From contig NZ_VOAY01000001.1 of assembly GCF_008369125.1 (NCBI RefSeq), forward strand, positions 1,426,001 through 1,490,000: a stretch of DNA of 64,000 nt. The letters are read 5' to 3'. Source of the DNA: Allopusillimonas sp008369125 (lineage in GTDB: Bacteria; Pseudomonadota; Gammaproteobacteria; Burkholderiales; Burkholderiaceae_B). Positions within the stretch are counted from its first letter, which is position 1; each line of letters opens with the position of its first letter. Under the pieces are notes generated by a model. It was not told the DNA's origin. It saw nothing but the letters and a program-made list of their open reading frames with translations, and searched no databases. Shown in pieces: positions 36,705 to 46,270 of the stretch. The position numbers and the translations under genes are program-made.

Positions 36705-38705
36705 GTGTCCGAGAAGATCACGAGCATACGCATCCACCCCGGTATTGGCATTGCCCGCATGGGAGACAGCGACGAGTTTTATATCGGCCCTGAAGCGCCG
36801 GGCGTCGTGGTGGATCCGGGCGGTAACGATGGGCCAGGGCCAAACGGTGGAACCTACCGCGACAACCAGGCACGGTTAAAACGCCAGGCCCAGCGTTATC
36901 GGGTGTATGCCTATGATGCCAACGACAAGATTGTTGCAGAACTCACGTCGGATTCGGATCTGGTGCAATCGCTGCAATGGCGCGTTCATGTCAGAAACAT
37001 GAAGGCGGCAAACTATGCGTTTCAGGGCGCGTACTTGTTTGACCCGGACGCGTTGCGAAACCCCTCCATCCAACCTGGCAAGAAGCCTGTCGAGCGTGAT
37101 CAGCTCATTATCGACCCCGGTGTGCATACGATCGCTTCCGGGCAATCAGGCCCCGTAGTGATGAAGGGTGATGTTTTTACGGGCATTGAAAAAGGTACAT
37201 TACCCGGCGAACTGCGCTTCGAAGGTTTTACGCCAAAAGATGCATCGAAAGACGTTGATGTCACTTACGCAGCCGCCAAAGATATCGAACTGGGGCAGCT
37301 TCGGCTCGACGCAAAAGATCGTCTACTCTTTGTTCCATCGCCCGGAAAAGGCGGATGTGTTACGACACCCAAGGTAGTCTTGTCAAACCCGAGTGAAACC
37401 GTTAACCCTCCCAACGGCCCAAGCAACGGCAAGAACCCGCTGACAAACCAATTTGGTTATTTCAATATTCCAGGCTGGTGGGACGATACCTGTGGCGGCG
37501 AAATAGACGCCACGGTCACGCTTAAAGACGGCACGATCTTAAGCACACGTGATAACGTGAAATCAGCAACGGATGAAGGCACAAGAAACCCGCAAGCCGG
37601 AGCATGGATTGTTACTGCACCACCTAAATTTGCGCCGCATATGTACCACGTAGTGTCGATTCTGGATCGCGTGTACGAGACGTTTCCTGATGCCTACCCT
37701 TACGCCGGGCAGAAGACAAACTTTTACCGCGATGTGTATCCGATATTCGCCAATGCGGTTAATTATGGTTGGGTAAGTGCCGAGGCGTCAGGGGTTCAGG
37801 CCGAAACCAAGGGCATCGCCCATGGCCCCAAACAGCCAGGCAACGTGCTCAACCCGGGGTATATTTCGGTGCTGGCTGACCCAAGCGACAGCAGCAAGCC
37901 GTTAAGACAAAGAATCTATAGCCTGATGCGCCATGCACCCGGAAAGCGCGGACGCCTGGTTGATTCGCTACTACCCGCCCCTCCGCAACGACCGACCAGC
38001 TGGAAGAACGAAGAATTCCAGCGTACCGAAGACGACACGAAAATGCCCAAGCTTTGGGGCACGGCAGGCAAGCCATTACAAAACCAGCAATTGGGCAATA
38101 ACTTTCCTGACCAGTTCTTGAGCCTGACCGACTGGCAGTTGAATCACATGAAAAACTGGGCAGACGGAGACTTCGAGGTCGGCACCTTGCAAGAACCCGT
38201 TGCCCTGGAACAATTGCCGTTGACGGAGCAACCACATGCACTCGATAGCTCGGCACTTCAACCGACCATTGGTGGGGGCTTTCACCCGGGTATTGAATTC
38301 CCGTACTTGATACTTTATCAAGAGTATTTTGCCGAGGCGTTTCGTGTAGGCAAAGACATCGAGCCAGGTTCAGTGGCTGCCTATATGTCCAGCCCTTGGC
38401 AGGGTGACTTCTGGTCGTGCAACGTAGCATGGTGGCCAACACAGCGACCAGATGTGGTTTTTGAATACGATCAAAACAACCAGACCAGAACCTATAAAGA
38501 GTGGTTTCGTGGCTACGATGCTGACGGCGAACCACTCTCTTCCACCGATGGCTACGACCAGATGGAATATGCGTGGTCGAAGCTGGGCATGGTGCTCCCC
38601 ATCAAGACCGATGACGGCAGTTTATTGAAGGACAACGGCTCGACTGTGTTCGTCGAGCAAGAGCGTCATCCTGCACTGAACCGGCCACCCGTTAAAGGAA
38701 GCTGA
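36705..38705 (+). CDS. LodA-like quinoprotein amino acid oxidase/dehydrogenase
   Basis: A 666-residue member of the LodA/GoxA family, whose founding members oxidise free lysine or glycine using a self-processed cysteine tryptophylquinone (CTQ). Family blocks seen are ITSIRIHPGIGIARMGDSDE at the N-terminus, YRVYAYDANDK, QWRVHVRNMKAANYAF near residue 92, GGGFHPGIEFPYL near 523-535, and PWQGDFWSCNVAWWPTQRP at 564-582, which holds the Trp cluster. The only cysteines are 218, 263 and 572. Where I would expect the CTQ cysteine before the GGxF motif, Thr521 is found, so cofactor formation needs checking. The start is GTG 36705 with AGAGGAGA upstream. No signal peptide is present. Confidence 0.9.
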   Translation: MSEKITSIRIHPGIGIARMGDSDEFYIGPEAPGVVVDPGGNDGPGPNGGTYRDNQARLKRQAQRYRVYAYDANDKIVAELTSDSDLVQSLQWRVHVRNMKAANYAFQGAYLFDPDALRNPSIQPGKKPVERDQLIIDPGVHTIASGQSGPVVMKGDVFTGIEKGTLPGELRFEGFTPKDASKDVDVTYAAAKDIELGQLRLDAKDRLLFVPSPGKGGCVTTPKVVLSNPSETVNPPNGPSNGKNPLTNQFGYFNIPGWWDDTCGGEIDATVTLKDGTILSTRDNVKSATDEGTRNPQAGAWIVTAPPKFAPHMYHVVSILDRVYETFPDAYPYAGQKTNFYRDVYPIFANAVNYGWVSAEASGVQAETKGIAHGPKQPGNVLNPGYISVLADPSDSSKPLRQRIYSLMRHAPGKRGRLVDSLLPAPPQRPTSWKNEEFQRTEDDTKMPKLWGTAGKPLQNQQLGNNFPDQFLSLTDWQLNHMKNWADGDFEVGTLQEPVALEQLPLTEQPHALDSSALQPTIGGGFHPGIEFPYLILYQEYFAEAFRVGKDIEPGSVAAYMSSPWQGDFWSCNVAWWPTQRPDVVFEYDQNNQTRTYKEWFRGYDADGEPLSSTDGYDQMEYAWSKLGMVLPIKTDDGSLLKDNGSTVFVEQERHPALNRPPVKGS

Positions 38706-38708
38706 CGC

Positions 38709-39920
38709 TTGCTGCCGATCCAAGACGACCAGCCCGACACGCTATGGGACGTTGTTGTTATCGGCGCCGGACCGGCGGGCGCAGCAACCGCCATTACGCT
38801 GGCCAAATTTGGCCAGCGTGTATTGTTGGTGGAGGAGCGAATAACCTCCAGCTTCAAGCTGGGAGAATCACTGCCACCAACATCCATCGGTCTGGTTAAA
38901 CATTTTCTGGGTGATCTTGCAGATTCAGATCCAAGCCTTCCCGGCCTGTTCAGAACCGCAGGCAATGTGTCGGTTTGGGCGAACGAGCAGCCCGATGTCA
39001 CTGACTTTTTTTTCACGCTGACTGGCTTTGGTCTGAACATTAACCGCCTGGCATTCGATGAGGCCCTGCGGTCAAATGCCGTTGCAGCCGGAGCCACCTT
39101 GCTCAGCGGCGTTCGCTTTGAGTCTTGCGCACCTATCGCTAGCGCTGCCAGCAATTGGCAAGTGAGCCTAAGCTCAGGCACGCAGACGCAGACGCATCGC
39201 GCAAGATATCTTGTCGACTGTTCAGGTCGACGGGCCGTTGTCGCCAGGGCGCTGGGTATACAGACGGTCGACAACAGCGACCAATTGTTCGCCTACGCGC
39301 AATGGTTTTCTTGCGCCGGCGAAGATAATGACCGCTATACCCGGGTCGAGGCTGCACCATACGGCTGGTGGTATAGCAACCGCCTGCCAGGCGCTGAAGG
39401 CAATGAAACCCAGAGACTGGTGGTTTTGCACTCTGACAAGGACTTGCCCGCAGCCAAAACGGCGGCCCGTCAACAAGGCTTTGACCAGTTGTTGGACGAG
39501 TCGACGCATATCGCACCTCTACTTAAGGCCAAAGGCTATCGCCCTTGCGGGGCTATCAAAGGTGCCCCGGCCAACAGCCAGCGATTGCAAGAATTTTGTG
39601 GTGAAGCGTGGATGGCGGTGGGCGATGCGGCGCAAGCTTATGACCCGCTATCGTCGCAAGGCATGGACAAAGCACTGAGCACAGGCAGTTACGCCGGACA
39701 CATGATCCACTACGCCTTGACAGACTGTGCGCAGGGCTCGACCGGACTGGACAGTCGCAATACATACGTTAATCAGTACGCTGAGCAACAGGGTCAACTT
39801 TGGCAAGCGTATGTCACGCAACGAGACTACTACTATGGCATTCAGCCCCACTGGCGTGATGAACCGTTCTGGCAACGCCGGCGACACCTCACAACGCTCC
39901 GTAGGGCAAGCTTGGGCTAG
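38709..39920 (+). CDS. LodB-like FAD-dependent maturation enzyme
   Basis: A 403-residue flavoprotein of the tryptophan-halogenase/monooxygenase superfamily. In LodA systems the partner LodB is needed to form the CTQ cofactor. The N-terminus has the Rossmann motif VVVIGAGPAGAATAITLAKF and LGESLPPTSIGL. The second FAD motif VGDAAQAYDPLSSQGMDKAL lies near residue 305. The halogenase WxWxIP motif is not seen, consistent with LodB rather than a halogenase. The start is TTG 38709, three bases after the LodA stop, so the pair is translationally coupled. The role is inferred from family and position. Confidence 0.88.
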   Translation: MLPIQDDQPDTLWDVVVIGAGPAGAATAITLAKFGQRVLLVEERITSSFKLGESLPPTSIGLVKHFLGDLADSDPSLPGLFRTAGNVSVWANEQPDVTDFFFTLTGFGLNINRLAFDEALRSNAVAAGATLLSGVRFESCAPIASAASNWQVSLSSGTQTQTHRARYLVDCSGRRAVVARALGIQTVDNSDQLFAYAQWFSCAGEDNDRYTRVEAAPYGWWYSNRLPGAEGNETQRLVVLHSDKDLPAAKTAARQQGFDQLLDESTHIAPLLKAKGYRPCGAIKGAPANSQRLQEFCGEAWMAVGDAAQAYDPLSSQGMDKALSTGSYAGHMIHYALTDCAQGSTGLDSRNTYVNQYAEQQGQLWQAYVTQRDYYYGIQPHWRDEPFWQRRRHLTTLRRASLG

Positions 39921-40290
39921 TTTGCTCTAGCAGCATGCTGTACCAGAAATGGCCGCCTGATCACAGCCTGCTGCACCAAGCACGTAGTGCTTGAGGCCGC
40001 CCGATGCCGGGTGTAATATTGAACGACCCAGCCTACCCGGCCATCAGGTGTAGAGGCGCTTCTGAACACAGGCCCCTCGCAGCAACAGTTTGGCGCAGCA
40101 CACGACCAAACCAGTCCAAAACCCGGTTTTAAAAGTAGTCACCCGAAATTCGGATAAGCAATAAAGAGGGTTGGCAATGACTGGCAGCATTTCTCAGAAA
40201 GCATTTCGTAACTCCAGCTAAGCTTTTTTTCAGGAACCCGAAGCGACGCAACGGGGATCAGAAGAAAAGTCGAAATCGGAGACACAAATC
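39921..40290. other. Gap between LodB-like and cytochrome genes
   Basis: About 370 bp. An inverted repeat CAAGCAC/GTGCTTG with a 3-nt spacer lies at 39977-39993. A 14-codon frame with a plausible ribosome binding site starts at about 40177 (MTGSISQKAFRNSS) but cannot be supported as a gene. The cytochrome promoter may lie here. Confidence 0.4.
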
Positions 40291-41151
40291 ATGTGGAAGC
40301 TCTTACGTCTTGCTGCTCTCATTGCGATGACGATGCAAACTGCGACGGGGTGGGCGCAAGACAGTGCACTCATGGTGCGCGGCAAATACCTGATGAAAAG
40401 TGTGGTGGCCTGTGGCAATTGCCACGTGGCACGAAGCAGCAAAGGCGAACCGTTGTTCAGCAAGGGGCTATCTGGCGGCATGCTGTTTGAAGACCCCGCA
40501 TTCAAAGCCTACGCACCCAACATCACCCCGGATACCAAAACCGGTATCGGCACATGGACCGACGCGCAACTTGGCAAGGCGATACGCGATGGCATCCGGC
40601 CCGACGGAAGCGTAATCGGGCCACCCATGCCCATCTACTTTTACCGAAACCTGTCCGACTCGGACTTAGCCGCGATTATCGCGTACCTTAAAGCCCAGCC
40701 GGCTGTACAGAACGTTGTTGAAAAATCAACCTACCACATGCCATTGCCAACCAGCTACGGCCCGCCTGTAGGCCATGTGAGCACGCCCGCGTCGACCGAC
40801 ACCCTGCTTTACGGCGAATACTTGAGCAACATTGGCCATTGCATGGATTGCCATACACCACGCAATAACAAAGGTATGCTCGTCCTCGCCAAACTGGGCG
40901 CGGGCGGTCAGGCCATCCAGGGGCCTGGCGGAGAAGTGATTACGCCCAACCTGACCCCGGCCCCAAGCGGGTTAAAGAGCTGGAGTGATAAAGAAATTGA
41001 CCATGCTATCCGCACGGGGATTTCCAAAGACGGTAGCCACCTTCAGCCCGTCATGGCGTTTGATTGGTACAAGAATATCAGCAACCCCGATATGGCTGCC
41101 ATCATCGCTTACTTGCGCGCACTGAAACCAGAGCCGTTCGGAGGTAAATAA
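40291..41151 (+). CDS. Diheme c-type cytochrome
   Basis: A 286-residue exported electron carrier. A signal peptide (about 1-22, ending TGWA) leads into two class I cytochrome c domains. The first haem site is CGNCH (residues 41-45) with a likely Met ligand in the GPPMPIYFYRNLSD stretch. The second is CMDCH near residue 187, with a candidate Met in HLQPVMAFDWYKNIS. Two-domain cytochromes of this type (as in alcohol dehydrogenase subunits) accept electrons from periplasmic dehydrogenases. Its position 370 bp after the LodA/LodB pair, on the same strand, suggests it takes electrons from the quinoprotein; this is an inference. Confidence 0.88.
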   Translation: MWKLLRLAALIAMTMQTATGWAQDSALMVRGKYLMKSVVACGNCHVARSSKGEPLFSKGLSGGMLFEDPAFKAYAPNITPDTKTGIGTWTDAQLGKAIRDGIRPDGSVIGPPMPIYFYRNLSDSDLAAIIAYLKAQPAVQNVVEKSTYHMPLPTSYGPPVGHVSTPASTDTLLYGEYLSNIGHCMDCHTPRNNKGMLVLAKLGAGGQAIQGPGGEVITPNLTPAPSGLKSWSDKEIDHAIRTGISKDGSHLQPVMAFDWYKNISNPDMAAIIAYLRALKPEPFGGK

Positions 41152-41371
41152 CCTGTTTACATGCAGGTTCACAAACATGCGCACACTACCCTGTAGGTGG
41201 CCGGGGTACCGTTTAATGTGACCTTGTCTCTGGAGCTTCGATAGATACATTGCCTTGAGTGGTATGGCGTTTAAGCGCACAGGAGACAACAACTAAAGCT
41301 CAAGCAGCAATGGCTTGTCTGCACCATAGCGTTTTCAAAGTAACGGCCAAAAACAACGATTGAGGAACAGT

Positions 41372-41734
41372 ATGAAAATAAAATCCGCCATCGCCACACT
41401 TGCCATCGCCACGGTACTACCGGTCAGCTCGGCATGGGCACAATCGGCCGACGAACTGGCATTTCAGCAATTGGGTGCAGCGCTGAAAGCCGATGATGTA
41501 GAGAGGCAATCTGCCATCAAAACCTGTGTAGAACAAGGCATTGGAGAAAACCCGGCAGGGTTGGCAAAACTTATGGGTGTTCCGGTCGAGCAAGCTACCG
41601 TGGCATGGTGTGCACGCACAACCAATGGCATCGCACAGGGCAAGCTTAACTGGGCTGACATCAGTGCGTTAAACCAGGGCACCGTTACGCCCAATGCACA
41701 CAGCGTGCTTACGACTACGTCAGATGGTCATTGA
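41372..41734 (+). CDS. Small exported protein near cytochrome gene
   Basis: A 120-residue protein starting MKIKSAIATLAIATVLPV, with a clear signal peptide ending SSAWAQ and GAGGAAC upstream of the ATG at 41372. The mature part is helical with two cysteines (CVEQGIG and WCART) that could form a disulfide. No haem motif or named domain is seen. It lies 220 bp downstream of the diheme cytochrome and may belong to the same functional set. An earlier in-frame ATG at 41360 is less likely, because it would place charged residues ahead of the signal. Confidence 0.65.
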   Translation: MKIKSAIATLAIATVLPVSSAWAQSADELAFQQLGAALKADDVERQSAIKTCVEQGIGENPAGLAKLMGVPVEQATVAWCARTTNGIAQGKLNWADISALNQGTVTPNAHSVLTTTSDGH

Positions 41735-42226
41735 AAAATTCAGGAAGGTGCTGATCTCAGAACTTCAACGTGGCTTTTCGGGATCGATAGGCTCATGGCT
41801 GAACGCCCCTACATCTTGGGGCTGAAGGGTTTCTGAATATGAATCATTTTGGCCAGCATGGCTTTGCAAAAACGCACTCACTTGGCATGGTTCGTTAAGG
41901 TGTATTTCGGCCAGCATAGTTCGGGTCATGGTAGCCGCGCGAGCCTGCGATTGAGGGGACATACTCGACCGTAAATTAGAAAATTTACTAGTCATTGATC
42001 AGACATCAACTTCGAAGTTGCTCCAGAAGCTCATCGTAAAACCTTGCAGCGCAGGAAACGCGCGCTTCATACACACCACCATTTCCAGTTTTATCGCCGC
42101 CGTTCAGAAAAATTATAGCGCCAAGAAGATACTTAGCTAACCACCGTGTACACGGCTGTTACAGCGCTCGTAGCATGGGCCACAACATCACATTGTGGCC
42201 CGTGCCATTAATATCGATTGCCGCCG
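41735..42226. other. No gene recognised
   Basis: About 490 bp between convergent genes. A 76-codon frame on the minus strand (41765-41995) has no family resemblance or ribosome binding site. No terminator with a T-run was found. Nothing functional can be supported. Confidence 0.45.
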
Positions 42227-43162
42227 TTAGCCAACTGGCTTTGTAGCCTTCATCATGGTCATGGCCCCGGCAATCATGCTACCCATATCACCCATGTTGG
42301 CGGGCAATATCAAGGTGTTGTTCTTCTGAGCCACTTCTTTGAACGCGTCGACATAGCGTTCGGCCACGCTCAGGTTAACGGCGTCCATGCCGCCAGGTGT
42401 CTGGGTAGCCCGTGCGACGCGTTCCAGGGACTCTGCCGTGGCCTGTGCGATGGTCAACAACGCCTGGGCTTCACCCTGGGCGTAGTTGATCATGGATTGC
42501 TGCTCGCCCTCAGACTTGAGAATGGCTGCCTGACGATTACCCTGAGCAATATTGATGTCTTCCTGCTTTTTGCCCTCAGACTCGGTCACCAGCGCGCGCT
42601 TGGTACGTTCAGCGGTAATTTGCAATTGCATGGCGCGAAGGATTTCTTCTGGAGGGGTCAGATCGCTGATCTCATAGCGCAGTACCTTGACGCCCCAGTT
42701 GGTGGCCGCTTCGTCCAGCGCCTTTACCACAGCCAGGTTGATCAGGTCGCGTTTTTCAAAGGTTTCGTCCATTTCCAGTTTACCGATGACAGAACGCAAA
42801 GACGTTTGTGCCAGATTGGAAATTGCCAGCACGTAGTTGGTGGACCCATACGAAGCCTGACGGGGATCGGTGACCTGGTAGTAAAGCACCCCATCCACCT
42901 TTAATTGGGTGTTGTCTTTGGTGATGCAAACCTGGCTAGCGACATCAAGCACCATTTCTTTCAGTGAATGGCGATACGCCACTTTTTCAAGAAAAGGAAC
43001 CGTAAAGCCCAAACCCGGTGAGAGCGTACGATCGAATTTACCCAGACGTTCAACAACAAAAGCATGCTGCTGCGGCACAATCTGAATGGTGGATTTGATA
43101 ATGACAAACACGACCAATGCCGCGATTATCCAAAAAGACAACGTCACTAAATTACCGTCCAT
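42227..43162 (-). CDS. SPFH-domain membrane protein (stomatin/QmcA-like slipin)
   Basis: A 311-residue band-7 protein. An N-terminal membrane segment (about residues 5-27) is followed by the SPFH domain with VPQQHAFVVERLGKFDRTLS, GLGFTVPFLEKVAYRHSLKE and RSVIGKLEMDETFEKRDLIN. A coiled-coil region (QITAERTKRALVTESEGKKQ, then QAAILKSEGEQQSMI) lies before the Gly/Met-rich C-terminus. Such proteins form membrane-associated cages or microdomains together with NfeD partners. Here the nfeD gene lies 50 bp upstream in the same direction, confirming the usual pair. Confidence 0.95.
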   Translation of the reverse strand: MDGNLVTLSFWIIAALVVFVIIKSTIQIVPQQHAFVVERLGKFDRTLSPGLGFTVPFLEKVAYRHSLKEMVLDVASQVCITKDNTQLKVDGVLYYQVTDPRQASYGSTNYVLAISNLAQTSLRSVIGKLEMDETFEKRDLINLAVVKALDEAATNWGVKVLRYEISDLTPPEEILRAMQLQITAERTKRALVTESEGKKQEDINIAQGNRQAAILKSEGEQQSMINYAQGEAQALLTIAQATAESLERVARATQTPGGMDAVNLSVAERYVDAFKEVAQKNNTLILPANMGDMGSMIAGAMTMMKATKPVG

Positions 43163-43212
43163 GGGGAATCCTGTAGAAAAAAAAAGATGAAAGCATTTGA
43201 GGATTCAAATAC

Positions 43213-43653
43213 CTAGTTTTGGGTGCCTGGTGAGGGATACCGGCCTGGGCGCAAGATTAGCGTCAGGCCTTGTACTTCGTGAATGTAGTGTTGGCCGGGC
43301 TGCATAGGTTGGTTGGTGTCTATGCGTGCGCTCCAGTTGGCACCTCGATAAAACACCTGGGCCTGACCGTTTTCATCCCAAACTTCCACGATTACGCTTT
43401 GCCCTATGTCTTGCACCACATTAGGGTTCGATTGCGTCGCCACGTAGCCTTTAGACTTACGATAATGATGCAGCACCACCAGCCCAATTAGCGCTATAAC
43501 CAAGCCGCTGGCAATTTGCCATACCAGCGACAACCCCGCATACGCCGCCGTACCAGATGCCAGCAAGCCCAGGGCCACCAGTAGCAAATAAAACGTGCCT
43601 GTAGCCATCTCCAGCAGCAGAAACAGCGCAGCTACGCCAAACCAAACCCACAT
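43213..43653 (-). CDS. nfeD: NfeD family membrane protein
   Basis: A 146-residue short-form NfeD partner of the slipin. Hydrophobic segments lie at about residues 3-20, 22-45 and 46-65. A C-terminal OB-fold follows (QSVIVEVWDENGQAQVFYRG, then NWSARIDTNQPMQPGQHYIH). Short NfeD proteins lacking the ClpP-like protease domain are typical partners of SPFH proteins. It is the first gene of the two-gene unit. Confidence 0.92.
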   Translation of the reverse strand: MWVWFGVAALFLLLEMATGTFYLLLVALGLLASGTAAYAGLSLVWQIASGLVIALIGLVVLHHYRKSKGYVATQSNPNVVQDIGQSVIVEVWDENGQAQVFYRGANWSARIDTNQPMQPGQHYIHEVQGLTLILRPGRYPSPGTQN

Positions 43654-43911
43654 GCCATATTCCTTATAAAGTGCCCCTATTTTGGCACGTTAAGCTGTTT
43701 GTAAGAAAACCAATCACCGGTTCACACAATTAAGAGGGCTAAGGGGGCCCCGTGAACACAACAAGTACCTTGTCTTTAGCCTCGCCAGCCTGCCGTGCGT
43801 GGCGACGAAAACTGGATATGCACGTCGCCCTGAACAGCTTGTCGCTGCAGTCATTGCTTTGCCAGCCGCCCAAGTGGCTATTGTCAATAATGATATCGGC
43901 GAGTACGGACA

Positions 43912-45294
43912 CTACCACGCACCCCGCTGCTCTGGCACATATTTGACCAGCAGCAGCCCCACCACTCTGATCGCGGCAAGAATGCCATAAACCCAGGCGA
44001 GTATTTCGCCCATATTGCTCTGATGCGCCAGGATAGCCGCCACGATCGATATTGTGGCAATGGCGCCAATTTGCAGCGACAATGTTCGCAGTGCCGCCAG
44101 CATGGAAGACGATTCTGGCGCAAGCTGCAGCCCGGCATTACGCATGGATGGGTTAATGGTGCCGTTTCCGGCCCCAACCAGAAACGCCGCAAAAGCAAGC
44201 CAGGCATAAGGCGAAGTCCCTGCCATGGGTGGCATTGCAAGCAGGATCAGCCCGACTATCGTGACTACACTGCCGACATACAGTGGAAGACGATAGCCAG
44301 TACGACGCAGCAGCATGACGGCGGTTAGCGAACAGATCATGGCGGCCGCCCCCTGTGCTGTAAGCAGCGTGCCCGACCCCACCGCACTGATGTCGTAGCG
44401 GTTGATGGCATAAAGCGGCACCAGTGCCATGGCGCCAATACTAAACCCACTAAAAATCATGTTGACCAGGTTTACGACACCAAAGTCTGGGCCGTAGATA
44501 AACCGTGGGTGAATAAACGGTGCGTCGCTATGCCGGATGTGCCGAAAAAACAGCACAAGGCACACGATGGCCAAGAGAAATAGTGCCACGAACAGGAGCA
44601 GCTTGCTTCCCAACCCCTGTTCACCAAGTACTGTGGCTGCGAGCATACCGGCGAGAAGCGCAGAGCCGAGCAATGCGATGCCCTTGGTATCCATTTTTTT
44701 GACGGGAGCATCACTTGATGGATGATCATGCGGTATGAAGTGCCAAGCAAGCAGAAAAATAGCCAGCCCGATCGGTACATTCACAAAAAACACATAGCGC
44801 CAAGAGGCATAGGTGACAAAATACCCGCCAAAGACAGGGCCTATCATGGCTCCTACAGGGAAGATGCTGCCGAACAAGCTCACATAGCGATCACGTGTCG
44901 GACCAAAATGATCCACGATAATGCCTGTGGCGGTAGGCGTAAAACCAGCACCCCCCGCTGCCTGCAACGCCCGCAGGACAATCAGCACGTAAATATTGTC
45001 GGCCATCCCGCAGCCAAATGAGGCCAGCGTAAACGCCACCGATGAAATGATGAAAATGCGACGTCTGCCATAGCGTTCGGCAAGCTTGCCGCTAATGGGC
45101 AGCATCAGCACAAAGCCGAATGAGTAAGCCGTAATGGTCCAGCCAGCCAAGTTGATGGACGTGTCCAGCCCTTGCTGTATGGCATGCAGCGCCGTGGCCA
45201 CAATGGTCGAATCGATGGACATCATGAGCAGTGCCATCGCAATGACGGAAAAGATGGCGTTTCGACGAGCTGGTGTGCTGACAGTGTCAGTCAT
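43912..45294 (-). CDS. MFS efflux transporter, DHA2 (14-TMS, EmrB/QacA-like)
   Basis: A 460-residue major facilitator protein with hydrophobic segments across its whole length. The N-terminal helix 1 motif DSTIVATALHAIQQGL (motif D1) and helix 2-3 loop LAERYGRRRIFIISS (motif A) are present. In helix 5, GPVFGGYFV (motif C) marks drug:proton antiporters. It should export a hydrophobic compound; no regulator or adaptor protein is adjacent. The start is ATG 45294. The gene is transcribed alone toward the nfeD gene, with about 260 bp of apparently empty sequence between. Confidence 0.93.
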   Translation of the reverse strand: MTDTVSTPARRNAIFSVIAMALLMMSIDSTIVATALHAIQQGLDTSINLAGWTITAYSFGFVLMLPISGKLAERYGRRRIFIISSVAFTLASFGCGMADNIYVLIVLRALQAAGGAGFTPTATGIIVDHFGPTRDRYVSLFGSIFPVGAMIGPVFGGYFVTYASWRYVFFVNVPIGLAIFLLAWHFIPHDHPSSDAPVKKMDTKGIALLGSALLAGMLAATVLGEQGLGSKLLLFVALFLLAIVCLVLFFRHIRHSDAPFIHPRFIYGPDFGVVNLVNMIFSGFSIGAMALVPLYAINRYDISAVGSGTLLTAQGAAAMICSLTAVMLLRRTGYRLPLYVGSVVTIVGLILLAMPPMAGTSPYAWLAFAAFLVGAGNGTINPSMRNAGLQLAPESSSMLAALRTLSLQIGAIATISIVAAILAHQSNMGEILAWVYGILAAIRVVGLLLVKYVPEQRGAW

Positions 45295-45553
45295 GCGGAG
45301 GTTACCAAGGCTGCGACCCAGGAGAGTGAATGTTATGCGCGCAGGGCACAGTTAGACTTTTCAACAGTGCAGCCATGGTGCCTCTGAGGCCAGAGAAGAA
45401 CGGTGCAACGGTTAAGCCAATCTTCATTCTACGCGCGCTGAAGTACATGGACTTAAACAGCCACTTCAGCTGTATGATGGACTAAAGAGGGAAACCTCAA
45501 AACCTCCATGACATGAGTGCCGTCTGCGACGCTTTATTACCCCAGGAGACCCT

Positions 45554-46015
45554 ATGGACGCACTTGAATTAGCCGTGCCACCGCCAGTCGTCATGATCGT
45601 AGTCGGCGTACTGATGTGGCTGTTGTATTTTTTATTTCCTGCGTTTACGCTGCCTTCGATCAGCCATATTTGGATAACCATTATTTTCGTTCTGGCTGGA
45701 TTGGTTATCGGTATGTTAGGCATTATCAACTTCAACCGCGCGGGAACAACCAGCAACCCCGGAAAGACTGCGCAGGTTTCGGCACTGGTCACATCAGGCA
45801 TATATCGCTTTACGCGCAACCCTATGTATATAGGGGTGCTTCTGCTATTAATAGGCTGGGGCGTATACCTTGGAAACATACTGGCGCTGATATGCGCCTT
45901 TATATTCGTGCTTTACATTAACCGCTACCAGATCCGACCTGAAGAGCGGCTGCTGGAGCGCAAATTCGGCGATGAGTATGTTTCTTATAAGGCGAAAGTG
46001 CGGCGGTGGATATAG
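45554..46015 (+). CDS. Isoprenylcysteine methyltransferase-like membrane protein
   Basis: A 153-residue membrane protein of the ICMT/phospholipid methyltransferase superfamily. Segments at about residues 14-32, 37-58 and 90-120 are hydrophobic. The AdoMet-binding signature GIYRFTRNPMYIGVLLLLIG is present, followed by RPEERLLERKFGDEYVSYKA, which is diagnostic of the family. It should methylate an unidentified lipid or prenylated substrate in the inner membrane. The ATG at 45554 is preceded by AGGAG. It is a single gene. Confidence 0.9.
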   Translation: MDALELAVPPPVVMIVVGVLMWLLYFLFPAFTLPSISHIWITIIFVLAGLVIGMLGIINFNRAGTTSNPGKTAQVSALVTSGIYRFTRNPMYIGVLLLLIGWGVYLGNILALICAFIFVLYINRYQIRPEERLLERKFGDEYVSYKAKVRRWI

Positions 46016-46270
46016 CACCTTATGCCATCGCAGGCCAAGTACCGACGTCATGTGAAGCTTGCGAGTAGCCTGGCAATGGGAGTAAAAAGAATTGTGCACA
46101 GACGCTTGGCGACACTCGGCTTATCAAGCAAACCTGGGCTGCAGATAGCCTCACGATTACATGCCTGTACATGCAGAAAATAGCTCGAGAGCGTCTACGG
46201 GCTACTCTTTGATCAGCGCGTAGTTCGCAAAAGCGAACCCAACTGATTCCAGCAACGTGTTGGAGGCATT

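Noticed and set aside
38709..39920. Tryptophan halogenase function for the flavoprotein
   Set aside because: The WxWxIP halogenase motif is not visible, and the gene is directly coupled to a LodA-like gene, so a LodB role fits better.
41765..41995. 76-codon minus-strand frame after the small exported protein gene
   Set aside because: It has no ribosome binding site, no domain and no neighbouring context.
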